DNA of 14,428 nt from JAIVJN01 sp036732565 (GTDB lineage: Bacteria > Acidobacteriota > Vicinamibacteria > Vicinamibacterales > UBA2999). Each line of letters begins with the position of its first letter. Within the stretch, counting starts at the first letter, position 1. Under the pieces are notes generated by a model. That model saw only the letters and a program-made list of their open reading frames with translations, was not told where the DNA came from and did not search any database. The position numbers and the translations under genes were made by a program. This document shows positions 1-6,541 of the stretch, piece by piece. The stretch is taken from contig DAINCF010000147.1 of assembly GCA_036732565.1 (NCBI GenBank), positions 1-14,428 on the forward strand, in the 5' to 3' direction.

Positions 1-2
1 CG

Positions 3-641
3 CGCCTCGGCATGGCGCAGACGCCAGCGGCGCCCACCGGCCCGTTCACGTTGCCGCCGCTGCCCTATCCCGCAGAGGCTCTAGAGCCGCACATCGACGC
101 GCAGACGATGACGATTCATCACGATCGGCATCATCAGACGTACGTCACCAACCTCAATACCGCGCTGGCGAAGGCGCCGGATCTCGCGAAGAAGCCGATC
201 GAGGAGCTGCTTCGCGATCTGAACGCGCTGCCCGAGGCGATCCGCACGGCGGTTCGCAACAACGGCGGCGGCCACGCCAATCACGTGCAGTTCTGGACGC
301 TGATGGCGCCGAAAGCCGGCGGCGCGCCGACCGGTGCCATCGCCGACGCGCTCAACTCCACGTTCGGCAGCTTCGACAAGTTCAAGGAGCTGTTCAATCA
401 GGCGGGCGCGACTCGCTTCGGTAGCGGTTGGGCGTGGCTCAGCGACGAGAAGGGCAAGCTCGTCGTCCACAGCACCGCCAATCAGGACACGCCCCTGAGC
501 GAGGGCCGTCGTCCCATCTTCGGCCTCGACGTCTGGGAGCACGCCTACTATTTGAAGTATCAGAACCGCCGCGCGGATTACATCACGGCGTGGTGGAACG
601 TGATCGATTGGGCAGAGGTGAACAAACGGTTGAAGGCGTAG
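3..641 (+). CDS. sodA: Mn-type superoxide dismutase (5' end probably outside window)
   Basis: Superoxide dismutase of the Fe/Mn family, converting superoxide to oxygen and hydrogen peroxide. Numbering from the ATG at 12, the metal ligands are His36 (in [12 protein letters not shown]), His91 (in NNGGGHANH), and Asp173 and His177 (in DVWEHAYY). The GGGHANH segment and Gln158 in NQDTPL are typical of Mn enzymes rather than Fe enzymes, so Mn is the better guess. The C-terminal part ([20 protein letters not shown]) is a canonical SOD domain and the length from the ATG (209 aa) is normal. The frame stays open to the window edge (R-L-G before the ATG), and residues 1-12 ([12 protein letters not shown]) look like the end of an export signal plus linker. 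There are too few bases to show a ribosome site. The true start is therefore probably upstream, giving a periplasmic enzyme; the ATG at 12 is the only start visible. It is convergent with the following M28 gene. Confidence 0.93.
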   Translation, partial: RLGMAQTPAAPTGPFTLPPLPYPAEALEPHIDAQTMTIHHDRHHQTYVTNLNTALAKAPDLAKKPIEELLRDLNALPEAIRTAVRNNGGGHANHVQFWTLMAPKAGGAPTGAIADALNSTFGSFDKFKELFNQAGATRFGSGWAWLSDEKGKLVVHSTANQDTPLSEGRRPIFGLDVWEHAYYLKYQNRRADYITAWWNVIDWAEVNKRLKA

Positions 642-662
642 GGGCGGTTCGCGAACCGCCCC
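641..662. terminator. Perfect 22-bp palindrome between convergent genes
   Basis: Arms GGGGCGGTTCG and CGAACCGCCCC are exact reverse complements with no spacer, and the first G is the last base of the SOD stop codon TAG. The element lies between the convergent SOD and M28 stops, so a bidirectional transcript-end hairpin is plausible. Neither strand shows a U-tract after it, so it is not a canonical intrinsic terminator. It may instead be an extragenic repeat unit. Confidence 0.5.
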
Positions 663-676
663 GACAGTCGCCTGTT

Positions 677-690
677 GCTTCAGCCGGCCC
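677..690. repeat. Half-copy of the TTCA/TGAA hairpin repeat
   Basis: GCTTCAGCCGGCCC is the exact reverse complement of 14 bases of the hairpin at 9615-9634. Only the loop and one arm survive here; the sequence to the left (CTGTTGC) does not complete the stem. It reads as a degenerate copy in the short SOD/M28 spacer, though a 14-bp GC-rich match could be partly chance. Confidence 0.4.
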
Positions 691-711
691 CCGCGGATTT
701 GCAAGCGGCTG

Positions 712-2115
712 TTATTGCTTCGGCAGGGCTTCCGGCATGTCCGCGACGACGTAGACCACGGCGGCGATGGCCGCCGCGGCCTTCGACACTTCCTCAGGAG
801 CGATGCGATCGACCGTATCCGCCGGCGTGTGGTGGATGGTGAAGTAGCGCGTCGAATCGCCCTGATACGCCATCATCGGCACGCGGCCGGCTTGCGCGAT
901 CGGGCCGATGTCGGCGCCGCCGCCGCCCGGACCGATGTCTTGCAGTCCGAGCGGCGTCAGCAGGCTGCCGATGTCGGTGATGAGTCGTCGCGCGGTGTCC
1001 GGGCCGGTGAAACCGAGACGCGCCGGCGCGAACACGCCCGAGTCGGACTCGAGCGCCAGCACGTGCTGTGCGGCCTCCGCTTTGTGCGCGGCAAGGTAGC
1101 CGTTGCCGCCGCGGAGGCCGTTTTCTTCGTTGGTGAACAGCACGAGACGCACCGTGCGGCGCGGCTGAATTCCCAACTTCTTCATCAAGCGCACGGCCTC
1201 CCACGTGACGATGGCACCCACGCCATCGTCTGAGGCGCCGGTGCCGACGTCCCACGAGTCGAAGTGACCGCCGACGAGGACGACCTCGTTCGGAAGCTCA
1301 CTACCTTGCACTTCGCCGATCACGTTCGCGGATTGCACGTCCGGATCGAAGCGCGCCTCCATCTCGAGCTTGATCCGCACGCGGCGGCCGCGATCGACGA
1401 GACGTTGAATGCGGTTGGCGTCCTCGGCGGCAATCGCGGCGGCCGGAATCCTCGGCACATCGTCGGCATACTGCATCCCTCCCGTGTGCGGAGTGCGGAG
1501 GCCCATCGGGCCGACCGCGCGCACGAGTGACGCCACAGCGCCATGACGAGCCGCTTCGCGCGCGCCGGTGGTGCGATAGGTGACCGTTTCACCGTAGCTG
1601 GTGTAGGCGACGTTGTAGAGGACGATCTTCCCCTTCGCGAGCGCCGATCGGCCGGAGAGATCGTCGAAGCTCTTCACCACGAGCACGTCGGCTTCCACAC
1701 CGCCGGCCGGAGTCGCGACGCTGCCGCCAAGGCCGAGCATCAAGACCGGATGCTCCGGCGGCTCGACGATGGTCGCGCGTTCGGCGCCGCGCATCCACTT
1801 CGGTACCATCACGGGCTCGACCCGGACGTTGTCCAGACCGTCCTTCTTCATCGCCGCCTCGGCCCACTGAATGGCGCGATCGAGGTTGGCGGATCCGGAC
1901 AACCGATTGCCGTAGGTGTCGGTGAGCTCGGCGAGGCGCTGCCACGCGAAATCGTCGGCGGTCGCGTCTTTGATGAGGCGCGCCGCGTTCTGGCGGAACG
2001 GCGTCAACCAATCGGGAGAAGACTGCGCCCGCGGCGTGGCGATGGAGACGTACGACCACGCCACCGCAGACACGACGAGCACACCAAGACCGACACGAGC
2101 CGCATGAGGGAGCAT
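712..2115 (-). CDS. Exported M28 metallopeptidase, carboxypeptidase Q-like
   Basis: A 467-aa dizinc aminopeptidase/carboxypeptidase of family M28, resembling carboxypeptidase Q (plasma glutamate carboxypeptidase), which removes residues from short peptides outside the cytoplasm. Residues 1-31 form a signal sequence (hydrophobic VGLGVLVVSAVAW, then ATPRAQ). A PA-type insert domain occupies about 130-250. The catalytic core follows: His284 (GGHFDSWD), bridging Asp296 (ASDDG), general base Glu330 with ligand Glu331 (TNEENG), Asp358 (ESDSG) and His428 (IHHTPADT). The complete ligand set predicts activity. It is the last gene of the minus-strand run, 157 bp after the TonB receptor, with a periodic inverted array filling most of that gap. 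No Shine-Dalgarno is visible before the ATG. A TAAAGT (plus-strand 2122-2127) ends 6 bp before it, which could suggest a leaderless start, but no -35 box is apparent. Substrate is unknown. Confidence 0.92.
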   Translation of the reverse strand: MLPHAARVGLGVLVVSAVAWSYVSIATPRAQSSPDWLTPFRQNAARLIKDATADDFAWQRLAELTDTYGNRLSGSANLDRAIQWAEAAMKKDGLDNVRVEPVMVPKWMRGAERATIVEPPEHPVLMLGLGGSVATPAGGVEADVLVVKSFDDLSGRSALAKGKIVLYNVAYTSYGETVTYRTTGAREAARHGAVASLVRAVGPMGLRTPHTGGMQYADDVPRIPAAAIAAEDANRIQRLVDRGRRVRIKLEMEARFDPDVQSANVIGEVQGSELPNEVVLVGGHFDSWDVGTGASDDGVGAIVTWEAVRLMKKLGIQPRRTVRLVLFTNEENGLRGGNGYLAAHKAEAAQHVLALESDSGVFAPARLGFTGPDTARRLITDIGSLLTPLGLQDIGPGGGGADIGPIAQAGRVPMMAYQGDSTRYFTIHHTPADTVDRIAPEEVSKAAAAIAAVVYVVADMPEALPKQ

Positions 2116-2131
2116 GAAGATACTTTATCGC

Positions 2132-2268
2132 GGGGTGCACTAGGTGCGCAGGGTGCCCACGGTCCGCGGGGTGCCCAAGGTGCGTCGCGTACTCGGTCCA
2201 CGCCGGAGCACTCCGAGCACCATGGGCACGCCGGGCACCCTGAGCACCCCGGGCACCGTGGGCACCTT
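2132..2268. repeat. Periodic 9-bp inverted array (GGTGC / GCACC cores)
   Basis: Left half 2132-2185 is six tandem 9-bp units of form NNGGTGCNC (for example GGGGTGCAC, TAGGTGCGC, AGGGTGCCC). One unit, ACGGTCCGC at 2159, has a core mismatch. Right half 2206-2268 is seven tandem 9-bp units of form GRGCACNNN (GAGCACTCC, GAGCACCAT, GGGCACGCC, GGGCACCCT and so on). The halves are inverted about position 2195.5, with a spacer of about 20 bp. Folded, five of six cores pair and the variable positions mostly do not. The array begins 5 bp after the receptor stop (in transcription direction) and ends 16 bp before the M28 start. Its period is a multiple of three, so all frames stay open, but nothing suggests it is coding. 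Confidence 0.85.
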
Positions 2269-2272
2269 TTCT

Positions 2273-4525
2273 TCAGAACGAAACGTTGTACACGACCTTG
2301 AATGTCCGCCCGCGTTCCGGCAGCACGTCCTTCAAGTAGTTCAAGTGATTGCGATAGAGCTCGTTCGTCGCGTTGTCCAGCCGCGCGGTGATGGTGTTGA
2401 GCATGCCGCCGCCCTGGAACGAGTAGGAGCCGAACAGCTTCAGCAGGCCGTAGCCGTCGGTTGGTGTCTCTTCGCCGAACACGCGATTCTGCTTGGCGAC
2501 GGCGCTCACGTTGCCCCCAACCTGGAATGCGTTCTTCTGATAGCGGAGGCCGAAGATCCCGCGATACGGAGGGATGCGCGGCAGCGACTCGCCGGTGTCG
2601 CGCAGCTCGCCCCGCACCGAGTCGAACGTGAATTCCCCCGTCAGACCGGCAGCGATGTCGACGTCCAGATGCGCCTCGACGCCGTACATCAAGCTGTTGG
2701 CCGCGACGAACTCCACGAATGGCAGCTCGCCGCCGTGCCCTTCCTCCCCTTCGTGGCTCACGTTGAACCGCTCGTCGAACTCCTGCTCGCGCGCGTCGAA
2801 CTCTTCTTCGCTGATCGGATTGCGGAAGATGAAATCGTCGATGCTGCTGCGGAACACCGTGAACTCGGCGCGTACGCGGTCGGTTCGGCCGCGTAGCGAG
2901 AGGTCGAATCCGACGGCGTGCTCGGACTCGAGGGCCGGGTTGCCGATCTCGAACGCGAAGTTCCCGACGTGTGGCCCGAAGAAGTAGAGCTCCTCGAGGG
3001 CGGGATTACGTGAGGCGCGCGCCAGGCTCGCGGCGATGACGAAGTTCTCGTTCCCGTGCATCGGACGGAACAGCGCACCGACCGATCCCGAGAACTCGTT
3101 GAAGCTGCGCGATTCGAGACCGCCCTCCGGTGAGTACGACGTGTGATCGAGGCGTCCCCCGAACTGCAGCGTGACGTGCGACCAGCCGAGCTCTTCGTAG
3201 ACAAAGAAGGCGCCACCGTTCTGATCCACCGGAGGCGAGAGGGCTTCCTCGCCGACGGAGTCGAACGCGCGGTTCAGAAACGATCCACCGACGGTGCCCG
3301 ACAGCCGTCCGAACGGCCGGTGCGAGACCAGCACTTCGCCGTCGGTCGTGTCGTTGTGAAACGTGGTGACGACTTCCCCGCCGTCGAGCTCGCTGTGCTC
3401 GTAGCGTTTGACGCCAAGCGTCGCGCGATACGAGGTCACCGCGCCGTCGAGCCCGGTGGCGCCGGCTCGGAAGGTGACCGCGTGCCGCCGTGGGGTGAGC
3501 TCGGTCTCCCCTTCTTCCACGATGGGCACGCCGTACTTCGAGTCGTCGTAGGCGTAGCTGGCGCCCGCGTAGCTTCGCTCACCCGTCCACGCCGCGCCGA
3601 CGCTGGCGAAACCGCTGCGCGATTGCGAGTTGTCGACCTCGCCATCGGGCGTGTCGAAGTTGCCGGTGCGAGCACCGCCGCCACCGAAATGGAAGGCAAA
3701 CTTCCCGTTTCCGGCATGAAGATCCGCCGACCCGTCGACTTCGCCACCGTTCGTGCCGAAATCGGCGGTGGCGTTGCCGCCCACCTTGGTGGTCTTGTGG
3801 GTGGGGATCTGATCGGTGATCACGTTGACGAGCCCGCCAATCGCGTTGGCGCCGTACAACAGCGTGGCCGGCCCGCGTACGACCTCGATGCGCTCGGCCG
3901 ACGATGGATTGATTGTCACGCCATGATCCGCGGACTGACTCGAGAGATCGCCGATGCGCTGCCCATCCTGCAGCACCGCCACCCGATCGCCATCCAGGCC
4001 ACGAATCACGGGACGCGCCGGCCCGGGCCCCAGCGATCGCATCGCGACGCCCGGCGACGACTGCAGCGTGCCACCCAGCGTCGCCTCGAGCTGCTTGGCC
4101 AGGTCCTGGCCGGCCAGCACCGACGTGGCTTGGTAGGTTTCGAACTGTGCGCGCGGCGTCGGACTGACGGAGATGACCTCCGCGAAGTGCGTATCCAGTT
4201 CGACCACGAGGTCCTGTGACGCGCCTTGCGCGCTCACCTGGACCTCGGCTCGACGCGAGGTATAGCCCTCGGCACGAACGATCAGGTGATAGGTCCCCGG
4301 CGTGAGGTTCTCGAATCGATACGTCCCGTCGTCACCGGTGCGCGCTTCGCGCTTCGACTCATCGATGATCACGACGGCGCCGCCAAATGGCTCCCCGGTG
4401 TCGCGCGCGACCTTGCCGGTCAGGGTGGCCCCGGATTGGGCCGCCGCGGTCTCGGCGCTCAACACAAGTGCGAGCACGAGCGCGCCGGCGACGACGCGGC
4501 TCGTCCGCAGAAAATAGATGGACAT
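2273..4525 (-). CDS. TonB-dependent outer-membrane receptor, ZnuD-like
   Basis: A 750-aa outer-membrane active-transport receptor powered by TonB-ExbBD. I start it at the ATG at 4525 because MSIYFLRTSRVV followed by a hydrophobic stretch and AETAAAQ is a clean signal peptide, and the minus strand reads GCGAGGAAGAGAGATC just before it, a good Shine-Dalgarno. The frame runs 25 codons further upstream without these signals. A carboxypeptidase-regulatory beta-sandwich spans about 31-110, a plug about 120-245 (RPVIRGLDGDRVAVLQDGQR, then IEVVRGPATLLYG), and the barrel ends in a terminal Phe as expected for BAM assembly. The segments GPHVGNFAFEIGNPALESEHA and NHLNYLKDVLPERGR resemble the ZnuD zinc-receptor group. 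An acidic/His loop at about 572-605, including SHEGEEGHGGE, fits metal-cation capture. The metal (zinc, copper or other) is inferred. A small HCVACH protein lies 119 bp upstream. Confidence 0.9.
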   Translation of the reverse strand: MSIYFLRTSRVVAGALVLALVLSAETAAAQSGATLTGKVARDTGEPFGGAVVIIDESKREARTGDDGTYRFENLTPGTYHLIVRAEGYTSRRAEVQVSAQGASQDLVVELDTHFAEVISVSPTPRAQFETYQATSVLAGQDLAKQLEATLGGTLQSSPGVAMRSLGPGPARPVIRGLDGDRVAVLQDGQRIGDLSSQSADHGVTINPSSAERIEVVRGPATLLYGANAIGGLVNVITDQIPTHKTTKVGGNATADFGTNGGEVDGSADLHAGNGKFAFHFGGGGARTGNFDTPDGEVDNSQSRSGFASVGAAWTGERSYAGASYAYDDSKYGVPIVEEGETELTPRRHAVTFRAGATGLDGAVTSYRATLGVKRYEHSELDGGEVVTTFHNDTTDGEVLVSHRPFGRLSGTVGGSFLNRAFDSVGEEALSPPVDQNGGAFFVYEELGWSHVTLQFGGRLDHTSYSPEGGLESRSFNEFSGSVGALFRPMHGNENFVIAASLARASRNPALEELYFFGPHVGNFAFEIGNPALESEHAVGFDLSLRGRTDRVRAEFTVFRSSIDDFIFRNPISEEEFDAREQEFDERFNVSHEGEEGHGGELPFVEFVAANSLMYGVEAHLDVDIAAGLTGEFTFDSVRGELRDTGESLPRIPPYRGIFGLRYQKNAFQVGGNVSAVAKQNRVFGEETPTDGYGLLKLFGSYSFQGGGMLNTITARLDNATNELYRNHLNYLKDVLPERGRTFKVVYNVSF

Positions 4526-4555
4526 GATCTCTCTTCCTCGCAATTCGCTCGTCCT

Positions 4556-4576
4556 AGGCGGGACGTCGTCCCGCCT
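4556..4576. promoter_or_regulatory. Strong hairpin in the receptor leader
   Basis: AGGCGGGACG, one central T, then CGTCCCGCCT: perfect 10-bp arms about 30 bp upstream of the receptor ATG and just before its Shine-Dalgarno in the transcribed direction. No U-tract follows. It could be a processing or mRNA-stability element between the small gene and the receptor gene, an attenuator, or an extragenic repeat unit. Function is inference; the dyad itself is certain. Confidence 0.5.
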
Positions 4577-4591
4577 GGAAAACGCCGCAAG

Positions 4592-4618
4592 CCGCAGCAC
4601 CGTGACCGGTGGTTGCGG
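4592..4618. promoter_or_regulatory. Second hairpin in the receptor leader
   Basis: Outer arms CCGCA (4592-4596) and TGCGG (4614-4618) and inner arms CACCG and CGGTG pair around a TGAC loop, with a 1/2-base internal loop. It sits 15 bp from the stronger dyad at 4556-4576, so the 119-bp leader of the receptor gene is mostly structured. No cobalamin-box or other riboswitch signature was recognised. A regulatory role is inferred from position alone. Confidence 0.35.
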
Positions 4619-4644
4619 ACGACTACTCGACCTTCGAACTCGGA

Positions 4645-5046
4645 CTAAGCAATCGATGAAGCGGGCGGAGCGCGGGCGGGAAGAGGGGGACCACTGATGC
4701 GCGGAAGGACGTGATCAGTGCCGTGGTAGCTGACGTCAGCGCTGAGCAGGAACGGCTGCACCACCAACGCGACAGCGGGACCTTCGCGCACCAGTCGAAC
4801 GACATGGCACGCGACGCAGTGCTGCTCGGCCGCTGAGGTCGACGCCTGCCCGCTCCCTGCCGTCAGCCGATGCTGGCTGGCGTCGTGAACGATGGCCGCG
4901 CTGAAGTCGGTGTCGTGTCCATCGTCCGCATGCACCAGCGGCCCCAGCATCGTCGTGACGAGCGACGCCATGAGCAAGCTGGCCATGAATGGCCGCCGCG
5001 CGCGGGCAATCCACTGGATGAGCGACACGTACTCAAAGAGTAGCAC
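4645..5046 (-). CDS. Small exported His/Cys-rich protein with HCVACH motif
   Basis: A protein of up to 133 aa with no firm family assignment. The GTG at 5046 is the longest start; GTG at 5028 and ATG at 4986 are alternatives and none has a strong ribosome site, so the N-terminus is uncertain. A hydrophobic segment (MASLLMASLVTTMLGPLVHA, about 21-40) reads as a signal peptide cleaved near VHA-DD. The mature part is rich in potential metal ligands: His44, His54, His59, His76-Cys77-x-x-Cys80-His81, His108 and His112, with acidic residues (DDGHDTD). It ends in a Pro/Ala-rich tail. The layout recalls small periplasmic proteins such as DUF2946 encoded beside metal-related TonB receptors; this is from memory and unproven. 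CVACH formally matches a haem-c site, but the rest does not look like a cytochrome fold. The receptor gene follows 119 bp downstream, supporting a joint role in metal handling. Confidence 0.68.
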   Translation of the reverse strand: MLLFEYVSLIQWIARARRPFMASLLMASLVTTMLGPLVHADDGHDTDFSAAIVHDASQHRLTAGSGQASTSAAEQHCVACHVVRLVREGPAVALVVQPFLLSADVSYHGTDHVLPRISGPPLPARAPPASSIA

Positions 5047-5049
5047 GAG

Positions 5050-5231
5050 TGTTCCGCACGGAGGTTCCAGACGAAGGTTCCCCGCGGCGGTTCCTGACGA
5101 GGGTCAAACGATGGTGCCCCATGAGGGTTCTCGCCAAGGTTTCTCCGTGCGGAACCCTTTCGTGGAACCTCGTCGAGCCCTCGTGAGGCACCGCCTTGCG
5201 GAACCTTACGAGGAACCTCCGGTGAGGAACC
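5050..5231. repeat. Periodic 12-13-bp inverted array (GGTTCC / GGAACC cores)
   Basis: Left-half cores: TGTTCC at 5050, GGTTCC at 5063, 5076 and 5089, degenerate GGGTCA at 5101, GGTGCC at 5113, GGTTCT at 5126 and GGTTTC at 5138. Right-half cores: GGAACC at 5151 and 5164, degenerate GAGCCC at 5175, GGCACC at 5187, and GGAACC at 5200, 5212 and 5226. Spacing is mostly 12-13 bp (range 11-14) and mirrored pairs centre on about 5147. The cores are complementary between halves; the 6-8-bp spacers mostly are not. The array starts 8 bp after the beta-propeller stop (in transcription direction) and ends 3 bp before the possible GTG start of the small protein. The period is not a multiple of three, which argues against coding. 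Confidence 0.82.
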
Positions 5232-5239
5232 ACCGTGTT

Positions 5240-6541
5240 CTATTCGATCGCGAGCACGTGCTGTTCCGTGCGCCAGTACCAAATCCCATCGACCAGGGCC
5301 GGAGACGCCAGCGTCCGGGCGCCCAGGCTGTTGGTGCGCATGAGCTTGAACTCGCGCCCTTCCTCCACGACGAAAGTCTCGCCATCATCGTTGGTGAAGA
5401 AAATCTTGCCGTTCACCGCGACCGGCGACGCCGAAAACCCTTCGCGCTGAGCGACGCCCATGCGGCCTTGGTAGACCAACGCACCGGTCTTCGCGTCGTA
5501 CACCGTCAGGATGCTCTGCATGTCGTTGACGAGATAGAGCAAGCCGTTGAGCAGCAGTCCGGACGGCACGAACGGCGATCCCTTCGGTGTGCTCCAGGCG
5601 ACGTGCGAGGCGGTGACGTCACCGTTGCCGCCCGGACGGATGGCGAACGTCGGACCCGCGCGACCGGATGAACAGAACACCATGCCGTCGCCGACCACCG
5701 GGGTCGGGATCACTTCGAAGGTGTTGCCACGTACGGTCCACAACTCCCGTCCCGTTTCCGGATCGTAGGCCGCGACGCGACGCTGACTGCTCACGATCAG
5801 CTCGTCACGATCGCCAGCGTCAATCATGACCGGCGTACCCCAGCCAACCGTCTCCGTCCGCGGCGTCTCCCAGATCGTCTTGCCGGTCTTGGCGTCGAAG
5901 GCCGCCACGAACGCGGACTGCCCCGAATGGGACTGATGATCTTGATAGAGGAAGATCCGATCCTTGTAGAGGACGGGCGACCCGGCGGGACCGTGGTAGT
6001 TGGCAAAGGTGCCGAACCGCCGATGCCAGACGATGCGGCCGGAGAGGTCGACGGCGACGAGCCCATGCCGTCCGAACGACGCGTAGATGCGCTGGCCATC
6101 GGTGACCGGCGTGGCCGACGCATGCCCGTTCTTCGCGTGCACCGATTCCACGCTTTCCTGCGGGATGAACGTCTCCCACAGCCGGCCACCATCGGATCGT
6201 CGCAGCGCGATGATCGAGATCTTCTGTCCTCCGTCGTACGACGTGGTGAGGAAGAGCTGATCGCCCCACGCGATGGGTGACGAGTTGCCACGGCCAGGCG
6301 CCGCAACCTTCCACTTGACGCGCTCGGTGGGCGACCAGGTGTCCGTGTACTTGCCGGCGCCAACCAGGCCCTGACCCGATGGGCCGCGCCATCGAGGCCA
6401 GTAGCGTGCGCCCTCGCCGACGACCTCGATCATCCGGACCGCCTCATCGGGGGCATCCGCCGACAGAACGGCATAGGCGCCGAACGAGGCGATGCCGAGA
6501 CCACTGGCAATGACTAAGGCAAACCGAACAAATCGCGGCAT
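5240..6541 (-). CDS. Exported PQQ-like beta-propeller protein
   Basis: A 433-aa quinoprotein-type (PQQ_2, BamB-like) beta-propeller. I start at the ATG at 6541: the minus strand has GAAGGA seven bases before it, and MPRFVRFALVIASGLGIASFGAYAV is a signal or anchor segment. The frame continues 25 codons upstream without these signals. The WPRWRGPSGQG motif at 48-58 opens a family common in Planctomycetes and Acidobacteria. Propeller blades show as repeated strand-turn units: GGRLWET (118-124), GRIVWHRR (168-175), AKTGKTIWET (217-226), PETGRELWTV (261-270) and AKTGALVYQG (350-359). No dehydrogenase active-site signature was recognised, so it is more likely a binding or scaffold protein of the periplasm than a PQQ enzyme. 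It heads the minus-strand run and is divergent from the PD40 gene at 6608. The specific role is unknown. Confidence 0.85.
   Translation of the reverse strand: MPRFVRFALVIASGLGIASFGAYAVLSADAPDEAVRMIEVVGEGARYWPRWRGPSGQGLVGAGKYTDTWSPTERVKWKVAAPGRGNSSPIAWGDQLFLTTSYDGGQKISIIALRRSDGGRLWETFIPQESVESVHAKNGHASATPVTDGQRIYASFGRHGLVAVDLSGRIVWHRRFGTFANYHGPAGSPVLYKDRIFLYQDHQSHSGQSAFVAAFDAKTGKTIWETPRTETVGWGTPVMIDAGDRDELIVSSQRRVAAYDPETGRELWTVRGNTFEVIPTPVVGDGMVFCSSGRAGPTFAIRPGGNGDVTASHVAWSTPKGSPFVPSGLLLNGLLYLVNDMQSILTVYDAKTGALVYQGRMGVAQREGFSASPVAVNGKIFFTNDDGETFVVEEGREFKLMRTNSLGARTLASPALVDGIWYWRTEQHVLAIE

Noticed and set aside
81..704. 207-aa minus-strand frame opposite superoxide dismutase
   Set aside because: SOD on the plus strand has all metal ligands; the antisense frame has no family features.
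2206..2275. Plus-strand intrinsic terminator (array hairpin followed by TTTT at 2267-2270)
   Set aside because: A T-run follows the array on the plus strand, but no plus-strand gene is transcribed into it; the flanking genes are both on the minus strand, where no U-tract follows the hairpin.
1543..2896. Plus-strand open frames (1543-2301, 2144-2896) running through the 9-bp array
   Set aside because: The period-9 array keeps frames open by itself and the remainder is antisense to the M28 and receptor genes. Repeated Gly-Thr-Pro or Glu-His residues are translations of the repeat, not a domain.
3143..4219. 358-aa open frame on the plus strand antisense to the TonB receptor
   Set aside because: It lies wholly inside a well-supported receptor gene on the other strand, has no recognisable domain or ribosome site, and its Arg/Ala/Gly-rich composition is what high-GC antisense frames give.
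4526..4644. Cobalamin riboswitch upstream of the TonB receptor
   Set aside because: The leader is only 119 bp and I see no B12-box-like conserved core, only two simple hairpins.
5050..5231. CRISPR array or tandem tRNA-like repeats
   Set aside because: Units are only 12-13 bp with 6-bp cores, orientation flips at the centre, and there are no unique spacers of CRISPR length and no cas genes; no tRNA cloverleaf is evident.
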